In this document: piece after piece, positions 25,781-34,210 of the stretch
Layout of the letters: each line of letters begins with the position of its first letter
Position numbering within the stretch: position 1 is the first letter of the stretch
Assembly (NCBI RefSeq): GCF_003194085.1
Contig: NZ_CP023994.1
Coordinates: 930,001-994,000 of the forward strand
Direction of reading: 5' to 3'
DNA length: 64,000 nucleotides
DNA from: Aurantimicrobium photophilum
Lineage (GTDB): Bacteria; Actinomycetota; Actinomycetes; Actinomycetales; Microbacteriaceae
Notes under the pieces: generated by a model
Seen by the model: the letters and a program-made list of their open reading frames with translations, nothing else
Told to the model about the DNA's origin: nothing
Database searches by the model: none
Made by a program: the position numbers and the translations under genes

Positions 25781-26721
25781 CGAGAGCGCACCTCAGTAGT
25801 GAGCGTGAAAAGACCAGCCAAGACGACAGCTAAACCAATCCAACCGATGGGGGAAATAACTTCTCCCACCACCAACACAGCCATTACGACAGCAACTACA
25901 GGTTCAAAGAGCGTGTAGACAGCTGCACGTGACGCGGGCATTGCCCCTAAGCCCACAGCAAGAAGCAAATGCCCCACTGCTGTGGGAAAAAGAACAAGAT
26001 ATGCCATCACGGGAATAGCTAAGGGCTGGTTGGCAAATTGGCCTGGATCGGCAATGACCAACGCGATCAACACCACAATGAGTGGCACGGCGGAAACGAG
26101 TTGGATTGTGGAGATAACTGGGCGATGACCAATACCTTGCGGGCGGTCAGCACTGGGTTTCATGAGCTTGTTCGCCATATAGGTATAGAGGGCATATGCG
26201 AAGCCGGCAATAAGCGCGAGAGCAATACCGAGCGTCACCATGTTCTGATCTCGAACAATGCCACCGCCGTCTTCACCGAAGTTTCGACCGGAGACCAACA
26301 TGGTGCCACCGGCAACCGTGATGGCGGTGGCAATCAACCAGCGGCCACTAGGACGCTGCTTATCAACGACCCATTCAATGAGTCCGGCAAACAGGGGCGC
26401 AGAACCCAAAGCAATGACGTTACCGAGTGCAACACCTGCCCAGCTCATTCCGATGTAAAAAACGGTGCTGTAAACAGCCAGGCCCAGTGCCCCTAGAAGC
26501 ACAAGTGGAATAGCGCCAATGTTCTTCCAGGTCAGCCACACCCCAGGCAATGCTGTGAGACCCAGAATGAGTCCACCAATACCCATGGTGCTCGCACCAA
26601 TAGCAATGGGATTGATGCCCGGAATGAAACTGGCAGCCATACCGGTAGTGCCCCAGAACGTGCAAGCAAGCAGTAACGCAACAACACCCCCGCCATAACT
26701 CGCGTGGGGTGTTGTTTTCAT
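25777..26721 (-). CDS. EamA-family (DMT) transporter
   Basis: Membrane protein of about 314 residues with roughly ten hydrophobic helices and two EamA repeats (GVVALLLACTFWGTTGMAA and YTLFEPVVAVVMAVLVVGEVISPIGWIG). It is probably an exporter of a small metabolite; the substrate is not predictable. I start at ATG 26721, 11 nt after the gapB stop, since the longer frame would begin with TTG inside gapB. It lies between gapB and the photolyase in one apparent transcription unit, which suggests expression with gapB rather than a functional link. Confidence 0.88.
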   Translation of the reverse strand: MKTTPHASYGGGVVALLLACTFWGTTGMAASFIPGINPIAIGASTMGIGGLILGLTALPGVWLTWKNIGAIPLVLLGALGLAVYSTVFYIGMSWAGVALGNVIALGSAPLFAGLIEWVVDKQRPSGRWLIATAITVAGGTMLVSGRNFGEDGGGIVRDQNMVTLGIALALIAGFAYALYTYMANKLMKPSADRPQGIGHRPVISTIQLVSAVPLIVVLIALVIADPGQFANQPLAIPVMAYLVLFPTAVGHLLLAVGLGAMPASRAAVYTLFEPVVAVVMAVLVVGEVISPIGWIGLAVVLAGLFTLTTEVRSR

Positions 26722-26731
26722 AGCTCTCAGA

Positions 26732-28165
26732 CTAGCGAGAAGGGAACTTGGGTGGGTGAAGTCCAGCAAGTTCTTGAATCACTCGCACAACCTGGTGGCT
26801 GTAGCCATACTCGTTGTCGTACCAGACATAGAGAATGATGTTCTTTCCGTTGGCAATGGTGGCCAGGCCATCCACGATTCCCGCACGGTTGGAACCGACG
26901 AAGTCGGTAGAGACAACCTCAGGAGATTCGATGTAGTCAATCTGGTTACGCAGATTGGACTTCAGTGACGCATCGCGAAGTACTTTGTTCACGGTGTCGC
27001 GATCAACGGCCTTCTTCAGGGTCAGGTTCAAGATGGCCATGGAGACATCTGGAGTGGGAACGCGAATGGCATTACCGGACAGCTTTCCTACAAGCTCGGG
27101 AAGTGCCTTCGCAACTGCTTTCGCGGCACCGGTTTCGGTGATGACCATGTTCATGGCAGCTGAGCGTCCCCGACGGTCGCCCTTGTGGAAGTTATCAATC
27201 AAGTTTTGGTCGTTGGTGTACGAGTGCACTGTCTCAACGTGACCGTATCCCACACCGTATTCATCATTGATGACCTTGAGCACAGGAGTGATGGCGTTTG
27301 TGGTGCAGGACGCTGCCGTGATGATCTTGTCATCAGGGGTAATGGTGTCGTGGTTGATTCCATAAACCACGTTCTTAAGTGGACTCTTACCCGGTGCAGT
27401 TAAGACAACACGGGAGATGCCCTTGGCTTCGAGGTGCTGAGCCAGTCCTGGCTCGTCGCGCCAGCGGCCTGTGTTGTCCACCAAAATCGCATCAGAGATG
27501 CCATACGCGGTGTAGTCCACGGTGGTGGGGTCAGAGGAGTAAATGACTTGGATGGGCTTGCCATTAGCAATGATGAGGTTCTTATCCTCATCAATGGTGA
27601 TGGTGCCATTGAAGGGGCCATGCACTGAATCGCGGCGGAGCAAACTGGCTCGTTTGGTGAGGTCTTTGTCATCACCCTTGCGCACCACGATTGCTTTAAG
27701 AACTGGGCCGCGACCATTCTCGGCATTGCCGAGAAGAATACGTGCCAAGAGTCGACCAATGCGTCCAAAACCATAAAGCACAACATCTTTGGCATCGTCA
27801 GCAGTGGCAGGCTGACCTTTGCCCGCAACCGGTGCAAGGACTTCGGCTGCATAGTCAGCAATAGTCTTTCCGGACCCTGCTTGCTCAGCGAGGATACCTG
27901 CAACATTGATCGAGGCAGGACCAGGGTTCAGCGAGACAATGGCCTGAACGAGTTCGAGCGTGCGATTGATGTCGAGTTCTTGGCCATCGACGTGACGGGC
28001 ATAGCGGTGTGCTTTGACGATCTGCAGCGGCGAAGAGTTGATGAGGCGACGACCGTGAATAGAAGTGACAACGCCGTTGTCACGATACAGACCACCGATC
28101 AGCGGGATGAGCTGTTCAGCAACTGCTTGTCGGTCGGTCCAGGTGGCGTCATTGTGTGGTGCCAT
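26732..28165 (-). CDS. gapB: Glyceraldehyde-3-phosphate dehydrogenase (GapB type)
   Basis: 477-residue enzyme with an N-terminal extension of about 125 residues before the NAD(P) fold (VVLYGFGRIGRLLARILLG). The catalytic Cys287 is in ITAASCTTNAITPVL. The C-terminal barrel shows VRVPTPDVSMAILNLTLKK and ILYVWYDNEYGYSHQVVRVIQEL. This length matches the GapB class, which in Corynebacterium is the long form used mainly in gluconeogenesis. Together with pyc it suggests growth on organic acids. The reading frame is intact, so the extension is not a start error. A divergent SDR gene follows after 163 bp. Confidence 0.93.
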   Translation of the reverse strand: MAPHNDATWTDRQAVAEQLIPLIGGLYRDNGVVTSIHGRRLINSSPLQIVKAHRYARHVDGQELDINRTLELVQAIVSLNPGPASINVAGILAEQAGSGKTIADYAAEVLAPVAGKGQPATADDAKDVVLYGFGRIGRLLARILLGNAENGRGPVLKAIVVRKGDDKDLTKRASLLRRDSVHGPFNGTITIDEDKNLIIANGKPIQVIYSSDPTTVDYTAYGISDAILVDNTGRWRDEPGLAQHLEAKGISRVVLTAPGKSPLKNVVYGINHDTITPDDKIITAASCTTNAITPVLKVINDEYGVGYGHVETVHSYTNDQNLIDNFHKGDRRGRSAAMNMVITETGAAKAVAKALPELVGKLSGNAIRVPTPDVSMAILNLTLKKAVDRDTVNKVLRDASLKSNLRNQIDYIESPEVVSTDFVGSNRAGIVDGLATIANGKNIILYVWYDNEYGYSHQVVRVIQELAGLHPPKFPSR

Positions 28166-28313
28166 AACCAGTGGTTCTCCCTTGAAACTGTTGAAAATGC
28201 CTCACGCGTATCTCGAGCATGCGACTGGGGTATTCAGTTTGTACCGGGGACATCAGCGTCTTCCGGGGAGGGAGTAATTCCAGCCTAATTCAGGTGCGGG
28301 GAAAACTGAGGGA

Positions 28314-28319
28314 TATACA
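28314..28319 (+). promoter_or_regulatory. Possible -10 element of the SDR gene (near-leaderless)
   Basis: TATACA ends 9 nt before the ATG at 28329. A transcription start about 7 nt after this would leave almost no leader, common in actinobacteria. No ribosome site is seen before the ATG. No clear -35 was found, so confidence is low. Confidence 0.35.
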
Positions 28320-28328
28320 TTTGTCACT

Positions 28329-29084
28329 ATGGAAATGTTTCAGGCAGATGGTCGCACTGTTCTCGTCATTGGCGGCCTCGGCGGATTAGGCCGAGGCATC
28401 TGTTCTGCCTTCATCACTGCCGGCGCGAATGTCATTGCCCTCGATACGAACGCCGAAAAGGAAACAGCCTTTCGAGTGGAACTTGATGCCCTCGAGGCTC
28501 AACTCAGCGTTATTTGCGCGGATGCAACCACACCCGAGGCGTATGTAGCAGCACAGACAGATGCCTCTTCTCGCGGGCACTGGATCGACACCGTGGTGGT
28601 GTGTGCAACTCCCCCACAGTTCACCAAGGCCATAGAAGACTATGACTGGGACTACCACCAGCAGATGATTGATGTTTTTCTGAAAATTCCATACGTTGCA
28701 ACAACTGCTCTATTGCCTGCAATGAAAGAACACTCTTTCGGTCGCATCATCAACATCACCTCAGAGGTATTTGAGAAGAGTGAGCCCTATTCCTCTGCCT
28801 ATGTCGCCGGCAAGGGTGCCCAGATTGGGTGGACCAGATCAATGGCCACTGAGCTTGCCCCGTTCGGCATCACGGTTAACCATGTGGCTCCAGGATTCAT
28901 CCCGGTTGAGCGCCACAAAGACCTCCCTCAAGAAGTCCTGGATGGATATCTCGCCACCGTTCCCACTGGACGCTTTGGAACGCCAGCAGATATCGGTGCG
29001 GCATGTGTTTACTTTGCCAGCACAGAAGCGGGTTTTGTCTCGGGACAGACACTACTCGTCAACGGTGCGCGCTCACCGCACTAA
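28329..29084 (+). CDS. Short-chain dehydrogenase/reductase family protein
   Basis: 251-residue NAD(P)-dependent oxidoreductase. The Rossmann dinucleotide site is GGLGGLGRGICSAF (residues 16-29) and the active site is NITSE...YSSAYVAGK (YxxxK with the Ser about 12 residues before the Tyr). The C terminus (GQTLLVNGARSPH) is like other classical SDRs. Substrate is unknown. It is a single gene between divergent gapB and the convergent EamA gene. Confidence 0.9.
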   Translation: MEMFQADGRTVLVIGGLGGLGRGICSAFITAGANVIALDTNAEKETAFRVELDALEAQLSVICADATTPEAYVAAQTDASSRGHWIDTVVVCATPPQFTKAIEDYDWDYHQQMIDVFLKIPYVATTALLPAMKEHSFGRIINITSEVFEKSEPYSSAYVAGKGAQIGWTRSMATELAPFGITVNHVAPGFIPVERHKDLPQEVLDGYLATVPTGRFGTPADIGAACVYFASTEAGFVSGQTLLVNGARSPH

Positions 29085-29090
29085 AACCGA

Positions 29091-30005
29091 CTAAGCAGGA
29101 CCGTTTGGTAGCAACGGGACTACCCGGTGCTTGAGTTCAATTCCTTGAGCCCGGTAGCTTCCACCAATAATCAAGACTGCACCGAGGACTCCGAGCCAGC
29201 CCAGCATCTCAGCACCCAGGAACACACCAATCACAACCGCCCAGATCGGTTCTGTTCCTAGGAGCAAACTCACGCGTGCTGCAGAGGTCTTGCGCACTGC
29301 CCATAGCTGAACCAGGAAGGCAAAAACGGTGCAGGCCGCGGCTAGGTAGAAAAGATCAAGCCAATCAAGTGCCGTGAAGGTGGAGTAACTAGCAATAACA
29401 CCTGGCACATCGGCGGCAGTAAACACCACAGCACACACCACCGTTTGCACAAAGGTCACACTGACGGAGCTGTAACTAAAACCGGTAGTGAGTTGCCCTA
29501 ACGCAGTGACGTGAATGCTGCGCACAATCGCAGCTCCCAGCATGAGTGCATCACCCCAGTTGGGAGTGTGGAACCCGTTGCCTGAGACAAGCAACAGCAC
29601 ACCCACCACAGCAACCGTGGCAGCGATGAAATAGCTTCTCGGCAACCACTTCTTAAGCCAAAGCGATTCCAGAATCGGGGTGAACACAATAGTCATGCTG
29701 ATAATCAGGCCCGCATTGGTGGCGCTAGTGAGCTTCACACCCCACGTCTCGAGGCTCAGGATTCCTGCCTGGGTCAGCCCAAAGAAGACTCCAATGAGAA
29801 AGCCACGACGATCAAGTCTCTTGTTCGACGTAAACAACCACACGACGAGCATGATCACAGATGCAATCAAAAACCTGGCAGAGAGAATGGCAAAGACACT
29901 GCCGTGTTCAGTGAGAACCTTGGTGGCTAGATAACTACTTCCCCAGACCGCCGCAACGCCCAAGAGCAGAATGTCTGCCTTATTGCGGGAAAGAAAGTTC
30001 ACGGA
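29091..30005 (-). CDS. EamA-family (DMT) transporter, second
   Basis: Ten-helix membrane protein of about 304 residues with EamA repeats (LLGVAAVWGSSYLATKVL and LLLGTEPIWAVVIGVFLGAEMLGWLG). Its substrate is unknown. The longer frame up to 30077 would place the N terminus inside the region that must hold the promoter of the divergent small gene, so I use GTG 30005, where the protein begins with a short basic stretch (NFLSRNKAD) before the first helix. It is unrelated in position to the other EamA gene. Confidence 0.83.
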   Translation of the reverse strand, partial: SVNFLSRNKADILLLGVAAVWGSSYLATKVLTEHGSVFAILSARFLIASVIMLVVWLFTSNKRLDRRGFLIGVFFGLTQAGILSLETWGVKLTSATNAGLIISMTIVFTPILESLWLKKWLPRSYFIAATVAVVGVLLLVSGNGFHTPNWGDALMLGAAIVRSIHVTALGQLTTGFSYSSVSVTFVQTVVCAVVFTAADVPGVIASYSTFTALDWLDLFYLAAACTVFAFLVQLWAVRKTSAARVSLLLGTEPIWAVVIGVFLGAEMLGWLGVLGAVLIIGGSYRAQGIELKHRVVPLLPNGPA

Positions 30006-30103
30006 ATTCAGCCTAGGTGTCTTGAGCGCGTTCGGCTTGCATCCAGACTTGAGGCGTAGGCTCAGCCCAAGAGCCATTTTGGCTCCCTACGAAGGGAAAG
30101 ACC

Positions 30104-30223
30104 ATGGCCGAGAAAAACATCAAGAAAAGCAGCGGCAAGACCGCTCCTGCCAAGTCGCTCAAAGAGAAGCGTGCCGACAAGAAAGATAAGGCAACTGCAA
30201 AAGCTAACTACAAAGAGGCCTAA
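30104..30223 (+). CDS. Small lysine-rich protein (39 residues)
   Basis: This short ORF encodes MAEKNIKKSSGKTAPAKSLK followed by EKRADKKDKATAKANYKEA. About 30% of its residues are Lys, and it has no hydrophobic segment. A good ribosome site (GAAGGGAAAG) lies 6 nt before the ATG, and the gap between flanking genes is filled neatly. Similar tiny basic proteins occur in actinobacteria, possibly DNA- or RNA-binding, but I know no defined function. It is divergent from the second EamA gene and convergent with the LysE gene. Confidence 0.7.
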   Translation: MAEKNIKKSSGKTAPAKSLKEKRADKKDKATAKANYKEA

Positions 30224-30235
30224 ACCTTTGTGTGC

Positions 30236-30898
30236 CTAGTGCACACTCAAGCCAGACACCAGCAAGGTGATGGCCAGCACTGCGAACACTCCAGCCACGA
30301 CAAATTCCATGGCAATTGTGAAACCGGTGGTGGTCATCACCTTTCTCATTGCTGAGGCCGTGAACACGATGGTGATGAGCCACACTGCTGAAACAAGAAC
30401 AAAGACAAGACAGAGGAATGTGAGCTGGAGTGCTGCACTTGGTGCCGTGCCTAGAAACTGTGGGAAGAACGCCAGGAAGAAGATTAACACTTTGGGATTG
30501 GTCACGTTTGTGAGATAACCCAAAACAAATGGCCCAGCCTTGCGCTTGGGTCCAGCAGCATTAATATCTACCTGATTAACATCTCCAGAACGGTTCAACG
30601 CAACGAGTTTGATGCCAGCGCGAAGGGATTGCACAGCTAAGTAGAGCAAATACAGTGCGCCCACAATTTTGAGCCAAAACAAAGCTCCAGGTGCCCGAGC
30701 AATCAACAAACCAACACCAGAGATCAACAGCGCTGACAAGGTTGTTATGCCGGCATAAATACCCAGCATGGTGAGAAAGCCGTCTCGCATGCCCCCGCGC
30801 AGAGTCGAACGCAACATGAGGAACGTGTCAGCACCGGGAGAGAGAATAATCACCAGTGCTGAAATAAGGAACGCAGGAAGAACGGAGTAATCCAGCAT
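30236..30898 (-). CDS. LysE/RhtB-family translocator
   Basis: 220-residue membrane protein with about six helices, starting FLISALVIILSPGADTFLMLRSTLRGGMRDG, the LysE family signature with PG near residue 22. LysE relatives export amino acids; the substrate here is not known. It lies 3 nt after the UPF0303 gene and is probably translated from the same message. The rest of the group (RidA, UPF0303) suggests handling of amino-acid breakdown products, an inference. Confidence 0.9.
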   Translation of the reverse strand: MLDYSVLPAFLISALVIILSPGADTFLMLRSTLRGGMRDGFLTMLGIYAGITTLSALLISGVGLLIARAPGALFWLKIVGALYLLYLAVQSLRAGIKLVALNRSGDVNQVDINAAGPKRKAGPFVLGYLTNVTNPKVLIFFLAFFPQFLGTAPSAALQLTFLCLVFVLVSAVWLITIVFTASAMRKVMTTTGFTIAMEFVVAGVFAVLAITLLVSGLSVH

Positions 30899-30901
30899 GG
30901 A

Positions 30902-31378
30902 TTACTCTCCGTCGAGGGCTGCGCGAAGTGCCTCCACCACGATGGCGTGATCGTCTTGTTGTGGAACTCCACTCGCAATGACAGCACCCACGAACTCATC
31001 TCCCACGAAGAGCGGGAAACCGCCTCCATGTGCGGCAAAAGATTGATCGAGGCCTGTTTCAGTGTGAAAATGTTTCCCCTGCGAAATCAAACGCTGACCC
31101 ACAAGAAACGAAGGCTCCTGGAACTTATAGACGGTTTTGCGCTTGCGTTCGATCCAGTCATCATTCTCTGAGCTAGTTCCTGGGCAGGCATAGCGAAAGA
31201 CATGTTGGTCACCAAGAAATACCGAGACGGCCAATGGCCAGTTTCGCTCTTCTGCACGAGCAGCCAAATCCATCCCTAAAGCCAGAGCATCTTCGTGGCT
31301 TAACGATTCAAAGCGTAATTCTGCGAGTTGAGTTTCTAACTCGGCAACATCGGCAAGAAGTTCAGGTTGGTCAGCCAT
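30902..31378 (-). CDS. UPF0303/HbpS-like heme-degrading-domain protein
   Basis: 158-residue soluble protein of the UPF0303 (YBR137W-like) group. It starts ELETQLAELRFESLSHEDALALG and continues FRYACPGTSSENDDWIERKRKTVYKF, with the C-terminal GGGFPLFVGDEFVGAVIASGVPQQDDH, a Gly-rich turn found in HbpS/GlcG relatives. No enzyme activity is certain. It is placed between RidA and LysE in a minus-strand group with short spacing. Confidence 0.85.
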   Translation of the reverse strand: MADQPELLADVAELETQLAELRFESLSHEDALALGMDLAARAEERNWPLAVSVFLGDQHVFRYACPGTSSENDDWIERKRKTVYKFQEPSFLVGQRLISQGKHFHTETGLDQSFAAHGGGFPLFVGDEFVGAVIASGVPQQDDHAIVVEALRAALDGE

Positions 31379-31400
31379 GTACTCAACCTAACCGATGTTG

Positions 31401-31802
31401 TTACTTTGAAGCAGAACCGATGATGGCGTCGACGTCAATTTCAACAAGCATGTCAGGTGCAGCGAGTGCTGAGACCTCAACTGCAGTTGCTGCCGGACGA
31501 ATCTCGCCAAAAAATTCACCATGAACCTTGCCGACTGCATCGAAGTCAGCGATGTTGGTGAGGTAAATGCGTGTGCGAACAACGTCACCAAAGGTGGCGC
31601 CGGCTTGCTCGAGGGCTAAAGCGAGACGCTTGAAGATCTCACGAGTCTGCGCTGCGGGGTCAGAACCACCGATTGCACCTTCTGGAGCACCAGCAGTTGT
31701 GCCCGCAATGAAGACGAAGTCTCCTGCGCGTACTGCACGTGAGTAGCCAACAACAGGCTCATAGACAGATCCAGAAGAGATAAGAGTGCGCTCATAAGTC
31801 AT
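31401..31802 (-). CDS. RidA-family enamine/imine deaminase
   Basis: 133-residue protein of the Rid family, which hydrolyses reactive enamines made by PLP enzymes such as threonine dehydratase. The motifs YSRAVRAGDFVFIAG, FKRLALALEQAGATFGDVVRTRIYLTNI and the end LVEIDVDAIIGSA match, with the Arg of VVRTRIY that binds the substrate carboxylate. It heads the RidA-UPF0303-LysE group. A terminator lies upstream and separates it from the carbonic anhydrase gene. Confidence 0.93.
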   Translation of the reverse strand: MTYERTLISSGSVYEPVVGYSRAVRAGDFVFIAGTTAGAPEGAIGGSDPAAQTREIFKRLALALEQAGATFGDVVRTRIYLTNIADFDAVGKVHGEFFGEIRPAATAVEVSALAAPDMLVEIDVDAIIGSASK

Positions 31803-31834
31803 GACTTAACGATATCCATCTCCACAACAAACAA

Positions 31835-31866
31835 AAGACCGCCCCTTACCGACAAGGGGCGGTCTT
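31835..31866 (-). terminator. Terminator after the carbonic anhydrase gene
   Basis: Perfect 13-bp stem AAGACCGCCCCTT (31835-31847) with its complement (31854-31866) around ACCGAC. On the minus strand it is followed by TTTTG. It stops the carbonic anhydrase transcript before the RidA gene. Confidence 0.92.
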
Positions 31867-31885
31867 ACTTGTGTAACGAAGAGAA

Positions 31886-32464
31886 CTACGCTGCCTTACC
31901 TGCAGCAGTAGCGGTGGGAACCTCGATGAGGCGCCCGGTGACAACGTCATAGATGTAACCATAGACAGGAATGCCGGCGGGAACCAAGGGGTGTGCCTTG
32001 ATGCGAGCAACATCCTCGGTCACGGACTGTGCCTGGTCAGAGATGGTCAACCAGTCAATGTACTTTGCCTCGGCAGAGCCTGGACCGGTTCCTACGTCGT
32101 AGAAACCTTCAACACCGAGAGCAGCAGTCTCGAGGCTGTTTGCCAGAAGACCACGAATGACCTCATCGGTGAAGAATTCCATGCCGCAGTTGGAGTGGTG
32201 AATGACAAACCATTCCTTGGTGCCGAGGAGCTTGTAGGAGATAACAAGTGAACGGATCGCGTCATCAGAAGCACGACCACCAGCATTACGAATAACGTGT
32301 GCGTCACCTTCGCTCAAACCTGCATACTTTGCAGGGTCAAGACGAGCATCCATGCAGGTAAGGATGGCAAAGCCACGTGCAGGAGGAAGAGCTAGCTCAC
32401 CCTTCGCACCAAAATCTGCAGCATATGCTTCGTTGGCTGCAAGTACTTCGTTCAGAACAGACAT
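31886..32464 (-). CDS. Beta-class carbonic anhydrase
   Basis: 192-residue zinc enzyme that interconverts CO2 and bicarbonate. The zinc ligands are in [13 protein letters not shown] (Cys, with Asp-Arg), [12 protein letters not shown] (His and Cys) and the region [12 protein letters not shown]. Length is typical of the short beta form. Bicarbonate is a substrate of the pyruvate carboxylase in this window. It has a long 5' leader with a CCGGAAG-TTTT-CTTCCGG hairpin (32496-32513) of unknown role. Confidence 0.94.
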   Translation of the reverse strand: MSVLNEVLAANEAYAADFGAKGELALPPARGFAILTCMDARLDPAKYAGLSEGDAHVIRNAGGRASDDAIRSLVISYKLLGTKEWFVIHHSNCGMEFFTDEVIRGLLANSLETAALGVEGFYDVGTGPGSAEAKYIDWLTISDQAQSVTEDVARIKAHPLVPAGIPVYGYIYDVVTGRLIEVPTATAAGKAA

Positions 32465-32495
32465 GATTCTTTACCTCGAAAAGATCAGAAGAAAT

Positions 32496-32513
32496 CCGGA
32501 AGTTTTCTTCCGG
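32496..32513 (-). promoter_or_regulatory. Hairpin in the carbonic anhydrase leader
   Basis: A 7-bp perfect stem (32496-32502 with 32507-32513) around TTTT lies 32-49 bp upstream of the ATG. It may be in the leader transcript or at the promoter; its role is not known. Confidence 0.35.
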
Positions 32514-32613
32514 TGTCTGTAACGGTAATCACTTCTGAATTGTTACGTCGCTTTGTGAAGAAAAACGAACAAATAAGTCAGTATCAAAGCACTTTGTTAC
32601 GCACACATCTCAG

Positions 32614-32650
32614 CAACAAGAAGGCCTCCGAGAATCCAGAGGCCTTGTTG
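32614..32650 (-). terminator. Possible terminator after the MFS gene
   Basis: An imperfect hairpin, CAACAA and GGCCTC with their complements and a 3-nt bulge, lies 23 bp after the MFS stop. There is no T-run on the minus strand, so its strength is uncertain. Confidence 0.45.
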
Positions 32651-32672
32651 ATGAAACGAATCCACCCGATTG

Positions 32673-34190
32673 TTACGACGCGGCAGCGGCCTTCTGCTTG
32701 TCTGACTTGTTTCCCAAGAAGAGAACGACAAAACCGACCACAACCATGATGACAGCGTAAGCAATCATCAAAACGGCAAAACCTTGAGTGAATCCCTCAA
32801 CTGCTGTGGGAAAAACCGAAGTATCGGTTGGCTTTGCACCTGATGCTGACCAGGCGTCCAACTGAGACTCAGCAGTAGATCCGAGCTTGTTGAGAACGTG
32901 AGCCTTTGCAATTGTGTCAATCACTACTGTCGAGGAAGCTAATCCTAAGGAGTACCAAAATTGACCAATTGTTGTTCGAGAAGATGAGACAACTCCATAA
33001 TGTTTCTCGTCAGCTTCCTCAAGAATCATTCCGCCGTAAGCCACTGCGGGAACCGCAGCACCAATTCCCAAAACAATCAAAGCAGGAAGATAATCGCTCA
33101 CCGATTTGGGGGAACTAAGTGCGGTAATCGCAAACAATATTCCACCAACTGATGCAATGAATGCGCCAATCAACGCAGACATTTGTCGAGTAAGAATCTT
33201 CTTGCTAATCAGAGCACCAATTGTGAGTGCAGTAGGAATCGCGAGGAGCAAATATGGAAGCTGCGAAAGTGACAGACTCAGACCTTTGAGGTCGAGCTGG
33301 TACTGGAACAGGTTGCTAAAAGAGATCAATCCCAACCCGGTTGAGAAGTTGTAGAGAAAACCCACACCTATTGCGGCAAGGAACAAGGGGTTTTTGAGAA
33401 GAGCAACTGGGAAGAATCGAAGCTCTGAACGTGAGCGCTCTCTGAGATAAAAAATGACGAACAAAACCACACCGGATACAAAAGGAACAATCGTCAGCGC
33501 AGTAAACAATCCGTTAGCCGCATGGGAGATGCCATAAAGGCTCAACACAACTGCTAAACCGAGGAGTACCTGGCCGAGAGCGTCCCAAGGTTGTTCAGTG
33601 TGAACAACAACGTCCTTGGGGAGGATAAAGAATCCCAGCAACAAAGAAAAAATGCTGAGAGCAGGGATGACGAGGAATGCCTCACGCCACCCAACTCCGA
33701 CGAGAGTAGAGCCTGCAAAGGTTACTAGCAGCGTAAATAAGCCAATTGAGGCAGAGAACGTGCCAAGGGCTGCAGAGATGCCACCCTTTGCTTTTTCCCC
33801 AAAATATTTGACATAAGCAAATGCTGATCCGTACACAGCACCAAGTGCGACACCAGCAATCGCTCTACCCAAAATAAACATGATGGGGTCTTGAGAAATG
33901 GAGACAAGTCCATCACCAACAACCGCTAATAGCATGGCGAAAATAATGACTTTTTTACGTCCCAAGCGGTCTGCGAGCATACCCGTGGTAATCACCGAGG
34001 CGGCAAGAGTTAAGGTGCTCACTGACGCGGCAAGAGCTGTTAAGTTGCCAAATTGTAAATCCTTGCCGGCTGATAACAACGCAGTTGAAGCAATGTTTGG
34101 ATCAGCTCCCTGAATTGAAGCGAGCAAACCCAGGTATATCAGAGGAAGAAGTACAGGTGGAGACTTTGCAGCGGTGTCAACAGTTCCCAT
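32673..34190 (-). CDS. MFS transporter (14-helix type)
   Basis: 505-residue membrane protein with about 14 hydrophobic helices. The loop between helices 2 and 3 has the MFS motif GMLADRLGRKKVI. The length and helix number fit DHA2-type or organic-acid carriers. It starts 20 nt after the amidohydrolase gene, so the pair is probably one transcription unit and the carrier may take up the amidohydrolase substrate. Which compound is not predictable. Confidence 0.88.
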   Translation of the reverse strand: MGTVDTAAKSPPVLLPLIYLGLLASIQGADPNIASTALLSAGKDLQFGNLTALAASVSTLTLAASVITTGMLADRLGRKKVIIFAMLLAVVGDGLVSISQDPIMFILGRAIAGVALGAVYGSAFAYVKYFGEKAKGGISAALGTFSASIGLFTLLVTFAGSTLVGVGWREAFLVIPALSIFSLLLGFFILPKDVVVHTEQPWDALGQVLLGLAVVLSLYGISHAANGLFTALTIVPFVSGVVLFVIFYLRERSRSELRFFPVALLKNPLFLAAIGVGFLYNFSTGLGLISFSNLFQYQLDLKGLSLSLSQLPYLLLAIPTALTIGALISKKILTRQMSALIGAFIASVGGILFAITALSSPKSVSDYLPALIVLGIGAAVPAVAYGGMILEEADEKHYGVVSSSRTTIGQFWYSLGLASSTVVIDTIAKAHVLNKLGSTAESQLDAWSASGAKPTDTSVFPTAVEGFTQGFAVLMIAYAVIMVVVGFVVLFLGNKSDKQKAAAAS

Positions 34191-34210
34191 GTGCGGATAG
34201 ACCTAGGCTC

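Noticed and set aside
26732-28165. GAPDH of 477 residues as a fusion or misread start
   Set aside because: The N-terminal extension is a feature of the GapB class, and the frame has no sign of fusion.
31835-31866. The hairpin as the scar of another IS
   Set aside because: It is an intact terminator with no duplication or IS remnants.
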